NCBI RefSeq assembly: GCF_036320965.1
Contig: NC_092287.1
Coordinates: 10,923,797 to 10,987,796, forward strand
Direction of reading: 5' to 3'
Source: Panulirus ornatus
Lineage: Eukaryota; Arthropoda; Malacostraca; Decapoda; Palinuridae
Length of the DNA stretch: 64,000 bases
Shown here: piece by piece, positions 48,426 through 60,924 of the stretch
How the letters are laid out: every line of letters begins with the position of its first letter
Numbering within the stretch: position 1 is the stretch's first letter
Program-made: the position numbers and the translations under genes
Notes under the pieces: model-generated
The model's input: the letters and a program-made list of their open reading frames with translations, nothing else
Database searches by the model: none
What the model was told of the DNA's origin: nothing

Positions 48426-48794
48426 CTACCCTCCACCACTAACACCTCCCTTGCCTCACCACATCCACCACCCTACACCCTTTCAACAAGTTGCTCCCTC
48501 CAGTGTTTAATCCTCATCACCTCTTCCTCTCTCCCTTCCTCCACTCTCCCACCATCATCGTCTCCGTGTCGAGGAAGTGACGACACCCGGACAGTAAACT
48601 CCTATGAGAGATATACAGGCAATTATTATGCCGTGCAAGCATCTGTTTATGGCACATACAAACCTCCTCTGCTCGTGGTCTTTATGGCTGAGTTTTATCG
48701 TTTTCATTTTCATTTTCTAGTTACTACTGTCCCATTTTCTGTTAGATTTATATCTATTTTCCCTAAGTTCAGAGTCTCGCTTCATCCATGATAA

Positions 48795-51477
48795 TTCATT
48801 AGCCTTATCTTTATCATCCCTCATCTATCACTACATCATTGTTTTTTTTCTTCTATTGTTTCCACTTTCCACCGACAATTATTCATTATAAATGATGAAT
48901 TACATTTCGGGACTCAGAAAGATCTCAATACTTGATGACAAATTGGATACTCACTCGTAAATCAAATGCCTGAATGCGACACACATTTTACTGTGATAGG
49001 ATGATTTCAAGAGTGGCAAGGGATTGAGTTTGTTATCACAGTCTGTAATACTCATATATATATATGAGGGGGGTTTATACAACACTCATTGAAATATATT
49101 TAATAATGCTCGTATGAGTGTGTTATATACACGAAACTCGAAGGCCCACACACACACACACATATGAAATTTTCCGTAACGCAAGCAATTCTCAGTAAAA
49201 TTCATGGATGTGTTATACTCAAAGTTGAAAAGGTCATCTGGTGAAATCTTTCGTAACACGAACAACGCACCGTTACCATTATCATAACAAAACCTTTCCT
49301 CACTACTACAGTGCCACATTATGAGACAGGTGTGTTCAATTGTCTGTCATTTCCACTCTCTACACTGACACTCCACGTCGGTAATGATTCACTCCACTTC
49401 AGCATTCGAACTCTTGTCAAAACCTCGGACGAGAAATGAAATGAACTGAATTCCACACTCATCGAACTTCTTATATCAGGTATAAAGACGTCCTTATGAA
49501 ACAGTCACTGGTAATCGTAGTATCCACCTGTACTACAACTCTTTAGCACTATTTCCACCTCCATCATCTCCAACATCCTTATACATCTCCATCGCCATCA
49601 TCAGTACCATCTCTGTGCATCATTAACCCTTCTTCTCGAGGCCCTCTGGACTGAATCTTCATTACGATCGGCACTCTTCTGCACACCTTCACCGCCATCT
49701 CCAACCATCTTACACATCTCCACTCCCTTCTACCCTGCTCCATCCTCTCTACACAGCTGCACCACCATTCCTTCCCCACCACACACACTACTACACGTAA
49801 TTCACCACAGCCTCTTATCTTCACTATCATCTTCACGTCTTTCACAACCAACTCCCCTACACTCCCATCACCATCATTTCCCACCCGACTTCTTCATCAC
49901 TGGCCACCACATAACTTGCCTCCCATACACCCCGCAGCATCAGCAGGCGCGTCAGGCTGGTGTTAACAATCACATCTCTATGGGTCGGCTGCTTCTCTGA
50001 TGACAGACATTGCCCCAGGGACAGAAGGGAAAATAAAGGTCCCCCAAGAAAAAAAAAAGTAAATAATTAAAGTCGAAGAGGCGGAGGCTGTAAAAGGTAG
50101 TGGAGTGAACTACCACACAGGGATCTCTATCGAGATATGACCATTAAATTCGGTGAATCTAAAGGAAAGTGGGAAAAGGAAAGGGAAAAATATGAGAAAT
50201 AAGAAGGAAATTATAACGGACGACCTTTCGAAGAAGTGCAAAGCTTGCCTCTTACACAGAGCATGACAAGGCAATAGGCTCAGTGTAATTCCCCCAAAAG
50301 GATACAGAGCAATAAGGAAGGAAAGCCAGGATACAGGAGGGATTAGGTCTGGTCCTCCCACTATGGCGAAGCCCAAGAATTCTTTTTTTCCTCTCTTTTT
50401 TATGAGCTACTGATAGATATGGTCTTTTAAAACGACGCATAGATGGAATAATTACGGTAGGAAACCTCTATCTGAAAGTTATGATTAAAAAGAAATAAAA
50501 GGTTGTGTTTCGAGAACGACTAAAGACTTGCATCAAATGTTACCAGCTGATTATGAGGTTATGATTAGGACGCTGAAGGAAGCGGCGCGAGAAGCCTTAC
50601 ACAATGATGGAGGGATTTCCAGTAGTGAGGGACATAATCACTACAGATATACCAAGTGGGAGTCAGGAGGGACGTGAGACTTTGAAACACATTGGTCTCA
50701 AAATGTAAAGGAACAGTTCGCAATGAAGACTCAGATGGGAGGATGATCTACATTGTGTGAGGATGTATTCAATCCTGAGAACATCAAGAAGTTCACGATA
50801 CAGTTGGCTGAAAAGTGTAGTAGAAAGATGGCCTGTCACATGAGTGTGTATCTCCGTTTGGACAAGCAGGTGAGAGCAAATAGGTTACTACACTCCAGGA
50901 CCATTCTAAAGTATCCTGGAGCTGAAGATTACGCTACCTCCAGTAGCAAGGAAATGTAATCTCTTTTGGAGTGAGAAGTTCTTGGGCAAAACTGTTGTAC
51001 TCCCGATGATATAGCCTCACCAAAAACGACTTTTCACTCGCGGTGTAACAGTCTGAGTCCGGTAACGGCGTCACATGTATACGAGCAATGTTACATAGAT
51101 ATGTATTCATGCAAACATGCACTTAAGCCATTCACAGACACATACGCACATGAATATCATGCACATGCACGAGAGCAGAAGGAAAAAACTATAGAATACG
51201 AAGACAAAAAAATTTCAAGGAACAATATTTTCGGGGCTATAGGATTTCAAAACTTTTTTCCTCCCTCCGTCTCAGTTCAGCAATCATACAAGTCAAACAA
51301 GGAGACCAGGAGAGTTTGGGGGCAGCTCGTACCTCCTCACTACTAAGTTTACCTTCCTACATCGCCTCATCCAAATGTATACCAACGAACAATCTAGCCG
51401 GAAGCCGTATGGGCACCGCTCAACTACCTGGATTTCCACATGAGTGCCGTGCACAACGTGAAGTTCCCCAAGAGCGT
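48795..51477. other. Unrecognised sequence, no gene seen
   Basis: Includes a C/A-rich stretch (49550-49900) similar in composition to the previous minisatellite, a short (CA)n near 49150, and frames of at most about 100 codons. None carries a motif I recognise. Confidence 0.45.
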
Positions 51478-51572
51478 ACTAGTCTAAAACTGTAACTAGT
51501 AAATGGTACTAGTCTAAAACTGTAACTAGTAAATGGTACTAGTCTAAACCTGAACTAGTAAATGGTACCAGT
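51478..51572. repeat. 30-bp tandem repeat, three units
   Basis: TACTAGTCTAAAACTGTAAC followed by TAGTAAATGG, repeated with few changes. Confidence 0.9.
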
Positions 51573-51599
51573 CTAAATGTGTACCATGCATCGTCCAGC

Positions 51600-52115
51600 T
51601 ACAGTGAAAGGGATTACCTCAATTGGACAATAATAAGCACATGATGGATAACAACTAGACACCAAGTTAACACCGTCCAGCCATAAGCAATGTTCTGCAG
51701 TCGGACACAAAGTCAGCATCGTCTAGCGAAAGTCAGTACCACAGTTGGACACCATCATCAAATTGCAATCAAACTGTTTACTGTAATACAATTAGACACC
51801 AAGTTAGCGTCGACCAGCTAAAGACAGTAGCACAGCTAGACAGAGTTAGTATCGACCAGATCAAGAGAGTACCACAAATGGACACTAAGATAGTAGCATC
51901 GACCATCTATAGAGAGTAACACAGATAGACATTCAGACAGCATCGACCAGCTAAAGACTACCACAACTAGACAGAGTTAGTATCGACCAGATCAAGAGAG
52001 TACCACAAATGGACACTAAGATAGTAGCATCGACCATCTATAGAGAGTACTACAGATAGATATCCAGACAGCATCGACCAGCTAAAGACAGTACCACATC
52101 TGGACAGCATAGTCC
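51600..52115. repeat. GACCAGCTAAAGACAGTACC minisatellite with a 130-bp higher-order duplication
   Basis: Loose ~45-bp units share GTTAGCATCGACCAGCTAAA and AGTACCACA. A three-unit block from about 51841 is repeated from about 51971 (period 130 bp) with few differences. Confidence 0.85.
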
Positions 52116-52444
52116 AGCTGTAATCAAAATGTGTACAATCTAAAATACATTGTATAAACATTATGTATAAACCCATTTTTTTTACTTTTTATCAGCTGGA
52201 AGTAAATCCTGTTAGATCATGTGATGATGTCTTCTTGATTTTGTAACTACTATTGAAAAATCTTGAAACTCATCTTAACCTTCACCCATGTTGCTACTAC
52301 ATCCTCACATGAGTAAGTCACACGGTACGCACAGGCTCTCCTTGTCAAGCTGGCCTTGGACGAGTTATAGTAGCGAATATTCGCATCTTGAAAGATATTG
52401 GGAATGACTCACACGATTTTGTTTGGTCAAAAAGATATACATAG

Positions 52445-53085
52445 TACGACCCTTGCATACGACGGTACGACATTTGTGCACGACGGCACGACCCCTGAAC
52501 TCGACGGTACGACATTTGTGCACGACGGCACGACCCCTGAACTCGACGGTACGACCTTTGAACACGACGGTGCGACCACTGAACCCGACAGTACATCTAG
52601 AACGACGGTGCGACCCCTGAACTCGACATTACGACACTTTAGAACGACGGTGCGACCCCTGAACTCGACAGTACGACACTTTAGAACGACGACGCGACCC
52701 CTGAACTCGACAGTACGACACTTTAGAACGACGGTGCGACCCCTGAACTCGACATTACGACACTTTAGAACGACGGTGCGACCCCTGAACTCGACAGTAC
52801 GACACTTCAGAACGACGGTGCGACCCCTGAACTCGACATTAGGACACTTTAGAACGACGGTTCGACCCTTGAACTCGACATTACGACACTTTAGAACGAC
52901 GGTGCGACCCCTGAACTCGACATTACGACACTTCAGAACGACGGTGCGACCCCTGAACTCGACAGTACGACACTTTAGAACGACGGTGCGACCCTTGAAC
53001 TCGACATTACGACACTTTAGAACGACGGTGCGACCCCTGAACTCGACAGTACGACACTTTAGAACGACGGTGCGACCCCTGCCTT
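52445..53085. repeat. 21-bp repeat organised as 42-bp dimers
   Basis: The left part (52455-52600) has monomers such as CGACGGTACGACATTTGTGC and CGACGGCACGACCCCTGAAC, each 21 bp. The right part (52600-53085) repeats a dimer: CGACGGTGCGACCCCTGAAC plus T, then CGACATTACGACACTTTAGA plus A. About 11 dimers follow. CGAC at each half-unit start betrays the common monomer. Since 21 and 42 are multiples of three, a plus-strand frame stays open throughout. Confidence 0.93.
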
Positions 53086-53212
53086 TTCAACACAACAATC
53101 GCACCATCACACTCCACACTCAATGGGCTTACGTGACTTTATACTTCCTGCCTGGTTTCCCATCCCATCCCAGTGCAGTGGATGAACCACAAAATAATAC
53201 CTTTACCGGCCT

Positions 53213-53213
53213 C

Positions 53214-53247
<34 letters not shown>

Positions 53248-53250
53248 CAG
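53213..53250. repeat. (TTG)n microsatellite
   Basis: Eleven to twelve TGT/GTT units. Confidence 0.95.
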
Positions 53251-54460
53251 GCCGTGTAATAACCTTCCCTCACAACCCCGGGGCTACAATAGTCATAAAC
53301 AGGGCAAAATTGAGGAGAAGGGAAATCCTCTAACTTGCCCCATCATCATTCAATTCCAAGTGGCGTTTTCCTCAGTCTCCACCAGCCCGGAAGGGGGACT
53401 CGGGCCATGATAACGAGAGCTGTACAAAACGATTGGTAAAAAATACTATAGCCCCCTCGTGTTCCCTATTCTTTAGTTTGCCATTCTCCTTTTTTCTAGA
53501 CAAAATTTCACCACCCAGTTCAGCTCCGTTGATCTACAAAATGTGCCGGAGTGGTGATGCTACAAGAGAAATTAAAATCAGGTTGCTAAACCGAGTTACA
53601 TCTTTTGCCGAAAAGTCATAACAGAGACAAAAAAAATTTAGGAAGTATTTTTGATATCAACTTTTCGTTTTAGATTTTTTAACGACTGACTAATTGCATC
53701 TCTTTGGCTGTACGAAAAAAGTCTGTACGTCGCCTACGACAGCAATCCATGGCGCTCTCTCTTCTCTTCTCACTATGACAAACATAGTCTGTTCCTGTTT
53801 AAATTCAGTTTGTATTCAGTCTGTACGGAAGCCCTAACGTCGCTACAAAGTCCACCTCTGAGGAGCAAATAGGAAGCTATAAGGTCACAGGGTCTGAACT
53901 TCTGTTGGACTAGATCCCCTTCGCTTGACTGATGCTTCCTACCTACAGGCCAGATGACTGCTGTGCATCTGTCACCAAAATACTCCCGTTTCTAAAGACA
54001 CTTATGAAACGCTTTGACGTACCGAGACACGAATACGTGTCTAAGATGACGCCTTGATATGTTACGCCACACTGAATAGCTGGGAGCGGGCTTAATATAG
54101 AAGCTAAATTAGGTGACTAACGAAGTCAAGAATGATATATATACACTCCTTTGGGGCTGGAGTACCGTTACGGAAGTTCCTTGATTCGCTGGTGGGTCAC
54201 ATTACAGATGATTAACTGGCAGGGAACAATATCTATCTGTGCTATCATTAAGGAAGAGAGAGAGAGAGAGAGGAAATATAACTTGGTCCTGTTGCTGTCC
54301 AATTTTTTATTCCATGTGCTCCTTACTAGTTATTCATTTATCTTTTTATTGAGTAATAATGAACACAGATGCTCTCATGAAACCAGCAGGGAGGATGATG
54401 GTGTTGTTGTGGCAAGGTAGACAATAGCGGGAAAGTTCCATTTAAAGGTTCCGTTGATGT
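53251..54460. other. Unrecognised sequence, no gene seen
   Basis: No repeat unit apart from a short (GA)n at 54255-54272. Frames up to 89 codons lack motifs. Confidence 0.45.
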
Positions 54461-54464
54461 AAAG

Positions 54465-54865
54465 GCGCGGGGGATGATGCTATGAATGTAACAGGACAGG
54501 AAGGCAGTCCATGTACTTGTAACAGCCTGCAGCAACACAGAGAGGCTATGTTGTGAATGTAGCACCACACAAGCAAGCAATGTCGCGCATTTGGCGGAAG
54601 TGGGTAGCAGTGTTGTGCACGATACAGCATAGGAAGGTTATGCTATGACTGCAGTAGCACAGGGAGGCAGTGTTGAAGCACGTACCAGCACAAGGAGAAT
54701 GAGTTGTGGATGTAACGACACAGGGATGCATTGCTGTGTATAACAGCATGGGGGAGGCAGTTCTATGGATGTGACAGAACAAGGAGGCAATGTTGTGGCT
54801 GTAAAAACAGAGGGAGGCAGTGTTATGACTGTAACAACAGAGGGAGGCCGTCCTGCTGATCAAAT
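54465..54865. repeat. Decayed ~36-bp minisatellite
   Basis: About ten units built on ACAGGGAGGCAGTGTTGTGA followed by TGTAACA; spacing about 33-40 bp. The minus-strand 167-codon frame at 54546-55049 (SLCCYSHNTA-like repeats) is its translation and is unlikely to be a gene. Confidence 0.8.
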
Positions 54866-56042
<1,177 letters not shown>

Positions 56043-56079
56043 TCCTATGAGTCCACGGGGAAAATGAAACACGAAAAGT

Positions 56080-56120
56080 TCCCAAGTGCACTTTCGTGTA
56101 ATAATCACATCATCAGGGGA
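56080..56120 (-). ncRNA. Hammerhead-ribozyme-like motif, left arm
   Basis: Minus strand: TCCC (stem I), CTGATGA (56110-56116), GTG-loop-CAC as stem II with one unpaired base before it, GAAA, AG-TGCA-CT as a two-base-pair stem III, TT, then GGGA closing stem I. The architecture is that of a minimal type I hammerhead. The unpaired base is the doubtful point. Confidence 0.5.
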
Positions 56121-56269
56121 GACACAAGAGAGAAGTATAACAGTCAGTTGATATACATCGAAGAGACGAAGCTAGGACGCCATTTGGTAAACATGTGATT
56201 GTCCAAATAGCGTCCTAGCTTCGTCTCTTCGATGTATATCAACTGACTGTTATATTTCTCTCTTGTGTC

Positions 56270-56310
56270 TCCCCTGATGAAGTGATTATTACACGAAAGT
56301 GCACTTGGGA
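56270..56310 (+). ncRNA. Hammerhead-ribozyme-like motif, right arm
   Basis: Plus strand copy of the same motif: TCCC 56270-56273, CTGATGA 56274-56280, an extra A, GTG/CAC stem II, GAAA 56295-56298, TGCA tetraloop, GGGA 56307-56310. Core bases match the copy at 6927; the extra base differs (A here, T there). Confidence 0.5.
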
Positions 56311-56375
56311 ACTTTTCGTGTTTCATTTTCCCCGTGGACTCATAGGAATATCTTGATCACGCGCAAAATTGTGAT

Positions 56376-56433
<58 letters not shown>

Positions 56434-56594
56434 GATAGGGGAGAAAGAATACTTCCCACGCATTCCTCACGTGTCGTAAAAGGCGACTAAAGGGGACGGC
56501 AGCGGGGGGGCTGGAAACTCTCCCCTCCTTGTATTTTAACTTTCTAAAAGGGGAAACAGAAGAAGGAGTCACGCGGGGAGTGCTCATCCTCCTC

Positions 56595-57320
56595 GAAGGC
56601 TCAGATTGGGGTATCTAAATGTGTGAGGATGTAACCAAGATGAGAAAGATGGAGTATGTTAGAGGAAAGGAACCTGGATGTTTTGGCTCTGAGTGAAACG
56701 AAGCTCAAGGGTAAAGAGGAAGAGTGGTTTGGGAATGTCTTGGGAGTAAAGTCAGCGGTTAGTGAGAGGACAAGAGTAATGGAAGGAGTAGCACTACTTC
56801 TGAAACAAGAGTGGTGGGAGTATGTAATAGTGAGTAAGAGAGTAAACTCTAGATTGATATGGGTAAAACTGAAAGTGGATGGAGAGAGATGGGTGATTAT
56901 TGGTGCATATGCACCTGGCATGAGAAGAAACATCATGAGAGGCAAGTGTTTTGGGATCAGCTGAGTGAGTGTGTCAGTAGTTTTGATGCACGAGACCGGG
57001 TTATAGTGATGGGTGATTTGAATGCAAAAGTGAGTAATGTGGCAGTTGATGGAGTAATTGGTGTATATCGGGTGTTCAGTATTGTAAATGGAAATGGTAA
57101 AGAGCTTGTAGACTTATGTTCTGAAAAAGGACTGGTGATTGGGAATACCTGGTTTAAAAAGAGAGATATACATAAGTATACATATGTAAGTAGGAGAGAT
57201 GGCCAGAGAGCGTTATTGGATTACGTGTTAATTGATAAGCGCGTGAAAGAGAGACTTTTGGATGTTAATGTGCTGAGAGGTGCAACTGTAGGGATTCTGA
57301 TCATTATTTTGTGAAGGCGA
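56595..57320 (+). pseudogene. RTE endonuclease, copy E, broken
   Basis: Frames 56656-56964 (LEERNLDVLALSETKLKGKE, then GAYAPGM) and 56859-57314 (VMGDLNAKVSN, GQRALLDYVLIDKR) overlap across a missing G near 56920. The start region is damaged near 56640, and two bases are lost near 57295, changing the CDHYLV block. E, Y, D/N and DYVL motifs remain readable. Confidence 0.82.
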
Positions 57321-58971
57321 AGGTGAAGATTTGTAGGGATTTTCAGAAAAGAAGAGAGAATGTTGGGGTGAAGAGAGTGGTGAGAGTAAGTGAGCTTGGG
57401 AAGGAGACTTGTGTGAGGAAGTACCAGGAGAGACTGAGTACAGAATGGAAAAAGGTGAGTGCAAAGGACGTAAGGGGAGTGGGGGAGGAATGGGATGTAT
57501 TTAGGGAAGCAGTGATGGCTTGTGCAAAAGATGCTTGTGTCATGAGGAGTATGGGAGGTGGGCAGATTAGAAAGAGTAGTGAATGGTGGGATGAAGAAAT
57601 AAAATTATTAGCGAAAGAGAAGACAGAGGCATTTGGACGATTTTTGCAGGGAAATAATGCAAATGACTGGGAGATGTATAGAATAAAAAGGCAGGAGGTC
57701 AAGAGGGCAAATGAGAGTTGGGGTGAGAGATTATCATTAAATTTTAGGGAGAATAAAAAGATTTTTTGGAAGGAGGTAAATGAAGAGCGTAAGACAAGGA
57801 AACAGATGGGAACATCAGTGAAGGAGCTAATGGGGAGGTGATAACAAGTAGTGGTGATGTGAGAAGGAGATGGAGTGAGTATTTTGAAGGTTTGTTGAAT
57901 GTGTTTGATGATAGAGCGGCAGATATAGGGTGTTTTGGTTGAGGTGGTGTGCAAAGTGAGAGGGTTGGGGAGAATGATTTGGTAAACAGAGAAGAGGTAG
58001 TAGAAACTTTGCGGAAGATGAAAGCCGGAAAGGCAGCGGGTTTGGATGGTATTGCAGTGGAATATATTAAAAAAGGGGGTGACTGTATTGTTGATTGGTT
58101 GGTGAGATTATCTAATGTATGTATGACTCATGGTGAGGTGCCTGAGGACTGGCAAAATGCTTGCATAATGCTATTGTACAAAGGCAAAGAGGATAAGAGT
58201 GAGTTTTCAAATTACAGAGGTATAAGTTTGTACAGTATTCCTAGGAAATTATATGGGAGGGGTATTGACTGAGAGGGTGAAGACATGTACAGAGCATCAG
58301 ATTGGGGAAGAGCAGTGTGGTTTCAGAAGTGGTAAAAGATGTGTAAATCAGGTGTTTTCTTTGAAAAATTTATGTGAGAAATACTTCGAAAAGCAAATGG
58401 ATTTGTATGTAGCATATATGGATGTGGAGAAGGCATATGATAGAGCAGATAGAGATGCTTTGTGGAAGGATTCAAGAATATATGGTGTGGGAGGAAAGTT
58501 GTTAGAAGCAGTGATAAGTTTTTATCGATGATGCAAGGAATGTGTAGGTGTAGGAAGAGAAGAAAGTGAATGTTGGTTTGCGGTAGGGGTGCGTGATGTC
58601 TCCATGGTTGTTTAATTTATTTATGGATGGTGTTGTTAGGGAGGTGAATGAAAGGGTTTTGGAGAGGGGGGGGGGGGGGGGGGGGGCAAGTATGCAGTCT
58701 GTTGTGGATGAGAGAGCTTGGGAAGTGAGTCAGTTGTTGCTCGCTGATGATACAGCGCTGGTCGCTGATTCGGGTGAGAAACTGCAGAAGCTGGTGACTG
58801 AGTTTGGTAAAGTGCGTGAAAGAAGAAAGCTGAGAGTAAATGTGAATAAGAGCAAGGTTATTAGGTACAGTAGGGTTGAGCGACAAGTCAACTGGAAGGT
58901 AAGTTTGAATGGAGAAAAACTGAAGGAAGTGAAGTGTTTTAGATATCTGAGAGTGGATTTGACAGCGGATG
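57311..58971 (+). pseudogene. RTE reverse transcriptase, copy E, broken
   Basis: Frames 57311-57841, 57949-58272, 58253-58531 and 58593 onward cover linker, fingers and palm. Defects: a shift near 57825, CGA to TGA near 57943, a one-base insertion near 58258, GGA to TGA near 58529, loss of 14 bp (GATTGGTTCTCAGT in other copies) near 58567, and CAG to TAG in motif B near 58577. Motif A reads YMDVEKAYDRAD and motif C LADD rather than FADD. A 21-base G run (58666-58686) inserts glycines before ASMQSV. Confidence 0.85.
58666..58686. repeat. Poly-G tract of 21
   Basis: An uninterrupted G run replaces the GG(GG) of AGAGGGGC in other copies. It is either a real expansion or a base-calling artefact. 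Confidence 0.9.
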
Positions 58972-58999
58972 GAACCATGGAAGCTAAAGGGAATCATAG

Positions 59000-59470
59000 G
59001 GTGGGGAAGGGGGCGAAAGTTCTGGGAGCGTTGAAAAATGTGTGGAAGTCGAGAACGTTATCTTGGAAAGCAAAAATCGGTATGTTTGAAGGAATAATGG
59101 TTCCAACAATGTTATATGGTTGCGAGGCGTGGGCTATAGATAGAGTTGTACGGAGGAGGGTAGATATGCTGGAAATGAGATGTTTGTGGACAATATGTAG
59201 TGTGAGAACGTCGAGAACGTTATCTTGGAAAGCAAAAATGGGTATGTTTGAAGGGATAGCGGTTCCAACAACGTTGAAGGCGAAGGTGAAGATTTGTAGG
59301 GGTTTTCAGAAAAGAAGAGAGAATGTTGGGGTGAAGAGAGTGGTGAGAGTAAGTGAGCTTGGGAGGGAGACTTGTGTGAGGAAGTACCAGGAGAGACTGA
59401 GTAGAGAATGGAAAATTGGTGAGAACAAAGGTTGTGAGGGGAGTGGAGGAGGAATGGGATGTATTTAGGA
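59000..59470 (+). pseudogene. RT-to-endonuclease chimera, unit 1
   Basis: One frame (58593-59468, 291 codons) runs from RT motif C through the thumb to MRCLWTICSVRTSRTLSWKAKM, repeats a short thumb piece (WKAKMGMFEGIAVPTTL), then switches in frame to the endonuclease end (KAKVKICRGFQKRRENVGVK). Two joins are thus present: one within RT and one from RT back to EN. The product order is the reverse of the native protein and has no complete catalytic domain besides RT palm pieces. Confidence 0.8.
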
Positions 59471-59512
59471 AAGCAGTGATGACACGCAAAAGATGCTTGT
59501 GACATCAGAAGC

Positions 59513-60924
59513 GTGGTAGGTGGTCAGATTAGAAAGGGTAGTGAGTGGTGGGATGAAGAAGTAAAATTATTAGTGAAAGAGAAGAGAGAGGCATTTGGAC
59601 GATTTTTGCAGGAAAATAATGCAAATGACTGGGAGATGTATAAAAGAAAGAGGCAGGAGGTCAAGAGAAAGGTGCAAGAGGTGAAAATAGGGCAAATGAG
59701 AGTTGGGGTGAGAGAGTATCATTAAATTTTAAGGAGAATAAAAAGATGTTTTGGAAGGAGGTAAATAAAGTGTGCAAGACAGTGAACAAATAGGAACATC
59801 AGTGAAGGGGGCTAATGGGGATGTTATAACAATTAGTGGTGATGTGAGAAGGAGATGGAGTGATTATTTTGAAGGTTTGTTGAATGTGTTTGATGATAGA
59901 GTGGCAGATATAGGGTGTTTTGGTCGAATGATTTAGTATACAGAGAAGAGGTAGTAAAAGCTTTGCGGAAGAAGAAAGCCGGAAAGGAAGTGGGGTTTGG
60001 ATGGTATTGCAGTGGAATTTATTAAAAAAGGGGGTGACTGTGTTGTTCACTGGTTAGTAAGGTTATTTAATGTATGTATGACTCATGGTGAGGTGCCTGA
60101 GGAGTGGCGGAATGCGTGCATAGTGCCATTGTACAAAGGCAAAGGGGATAAAAGTGAGTGCTCAAATTACAGAGGTATAAGTTTGTTGAGTATTCCTGGT
60201 ATATCATATGGGAGGGTATTGATTGAGAGGGTGAAGGCATGTACAAAGCATCAGATTGGGACAGAACAGTGTGGTTTCAGAAGTGGTAGAGGATGTGTGG
60301 ATCAGGCGTTTGCTTTGAGGAATGTATGTGAGAAATACTTAGAAAAGCAAATGGATTTGTATGTAGCATTTATGGATTTGGAGAAGGCACATGATAGAGT
60401 TGATAGAGATGGTCTGTGGAAGGTATTTAGAATATATAGTGTGGGAGGCAAGTTGTTAGAAGCAGTGAAAAGTTTTTATTGAGTATGTAAGGCTTGTTTA
60501 CGTGTAGGAAGAGAGAAAAGTGATTGGTTCTCAGTGAATGTAGGTTTGCGGCAGGGGTGCGTGATGTCTCCATGCTTGTTTAATTTGTTTATGGATACGG
60601 TTGTTAGGGAGGTAAATGCAAGAGTTCTGGAAAGAGGGGCAAGTATGCAGTCTGTTGTGGATGAGAGAGCTTGGGAAGTGAGTCAGTTGTTGTTCGCTGA
60701 TGATACAGCGCTGGTCGCTGATTCGGGTGAGAAACTGCAGAAGCTGGTGACTGAGTTTGGTAAAGTGTGTGAAAGAAGAAAGCTGAGACTAAATGTGAAT
60801 AAGAGCAAGGTTATTAGATACAGTAGAGTTGGGGGACAAGTCAATTGGGAGGTAAGTTTGAATGGCGAAAAACTGAAGGAAGTGAAGTGTTTTAGATATC
60901 TGAGAGTGGATTTGGCAGCGGATA
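59513..60924 (+). pseudogene. RTE reverse transcriptase, unit 1, broken
   Basis: Linker (SEWWDEEVKLLVKEKREAFG), then the RT frames 59997-60482 (DGIAVEFIKKG to VKSFY) and 60534-61049 (GLRQGCVMSPCLFN, FADDTALVADS). Defects: a one-base loss near 59692 (GAAAATAGGGC where others have GAAAAAGAGGGC-like sequence), loss near 59925 of about 26 bp around the GGVQSERVREN block, a one-base gain near 59993, and TAT-TGA in SFYRG near 60481. Motif A is FMDLEKAHDRVD; FADD is intact. Confidence 0.82.

Larger units (their letters stand above)
52398..53333 (+). other. 311-codon frame across the 42-bp repeat
   Basis: The frame encodes a 14-residue repeat, TTVRPLNSTLRHFR and variants, preceded by a 7-residue type (DGTTPEL, DGTTFVH) and followed by a unique ~80-residue tail with eleven consecutive Cys from a (TGT)n run. 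There is no signal peptide and no recognised domain. The Arg/Thr-rich repeat with alternating NST sequons could be a repeat protein, but periodicity in threes keeps any stop-free unit open. I lean to non-coding. Confidence 0.3.
56431..58971 (+). mobile_element. RTE copy E, 5'-complete portion
   Basis: (TA)n (56380-56430) is followed by the complete RTE 5' block (GGGGATAGGGGAGAAAGAAT and both hairpins), the endonuclease and the RT down to the thumb. At about 58972 it runs into a tandemly duplicated chimeric segment, which carries the rest of the locus to the 3' end at 63806. Confidence 0.85.
58972..60924 (+). repeat. Tandem duplication, unit 1 (chimeric RTE segment)
   Basis: 1953 bp: RT thumb sequence, a rearranged join (about 59205-59275) into the endonuclease C-terminus, then linker and RT again up to the thumb. 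It is followed immediately by unit 2. All translated frames compared between the two units are identical; the one nucleotide difference that I saw is a missing G in unit 2 near 61030. Confidence 0.88.
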
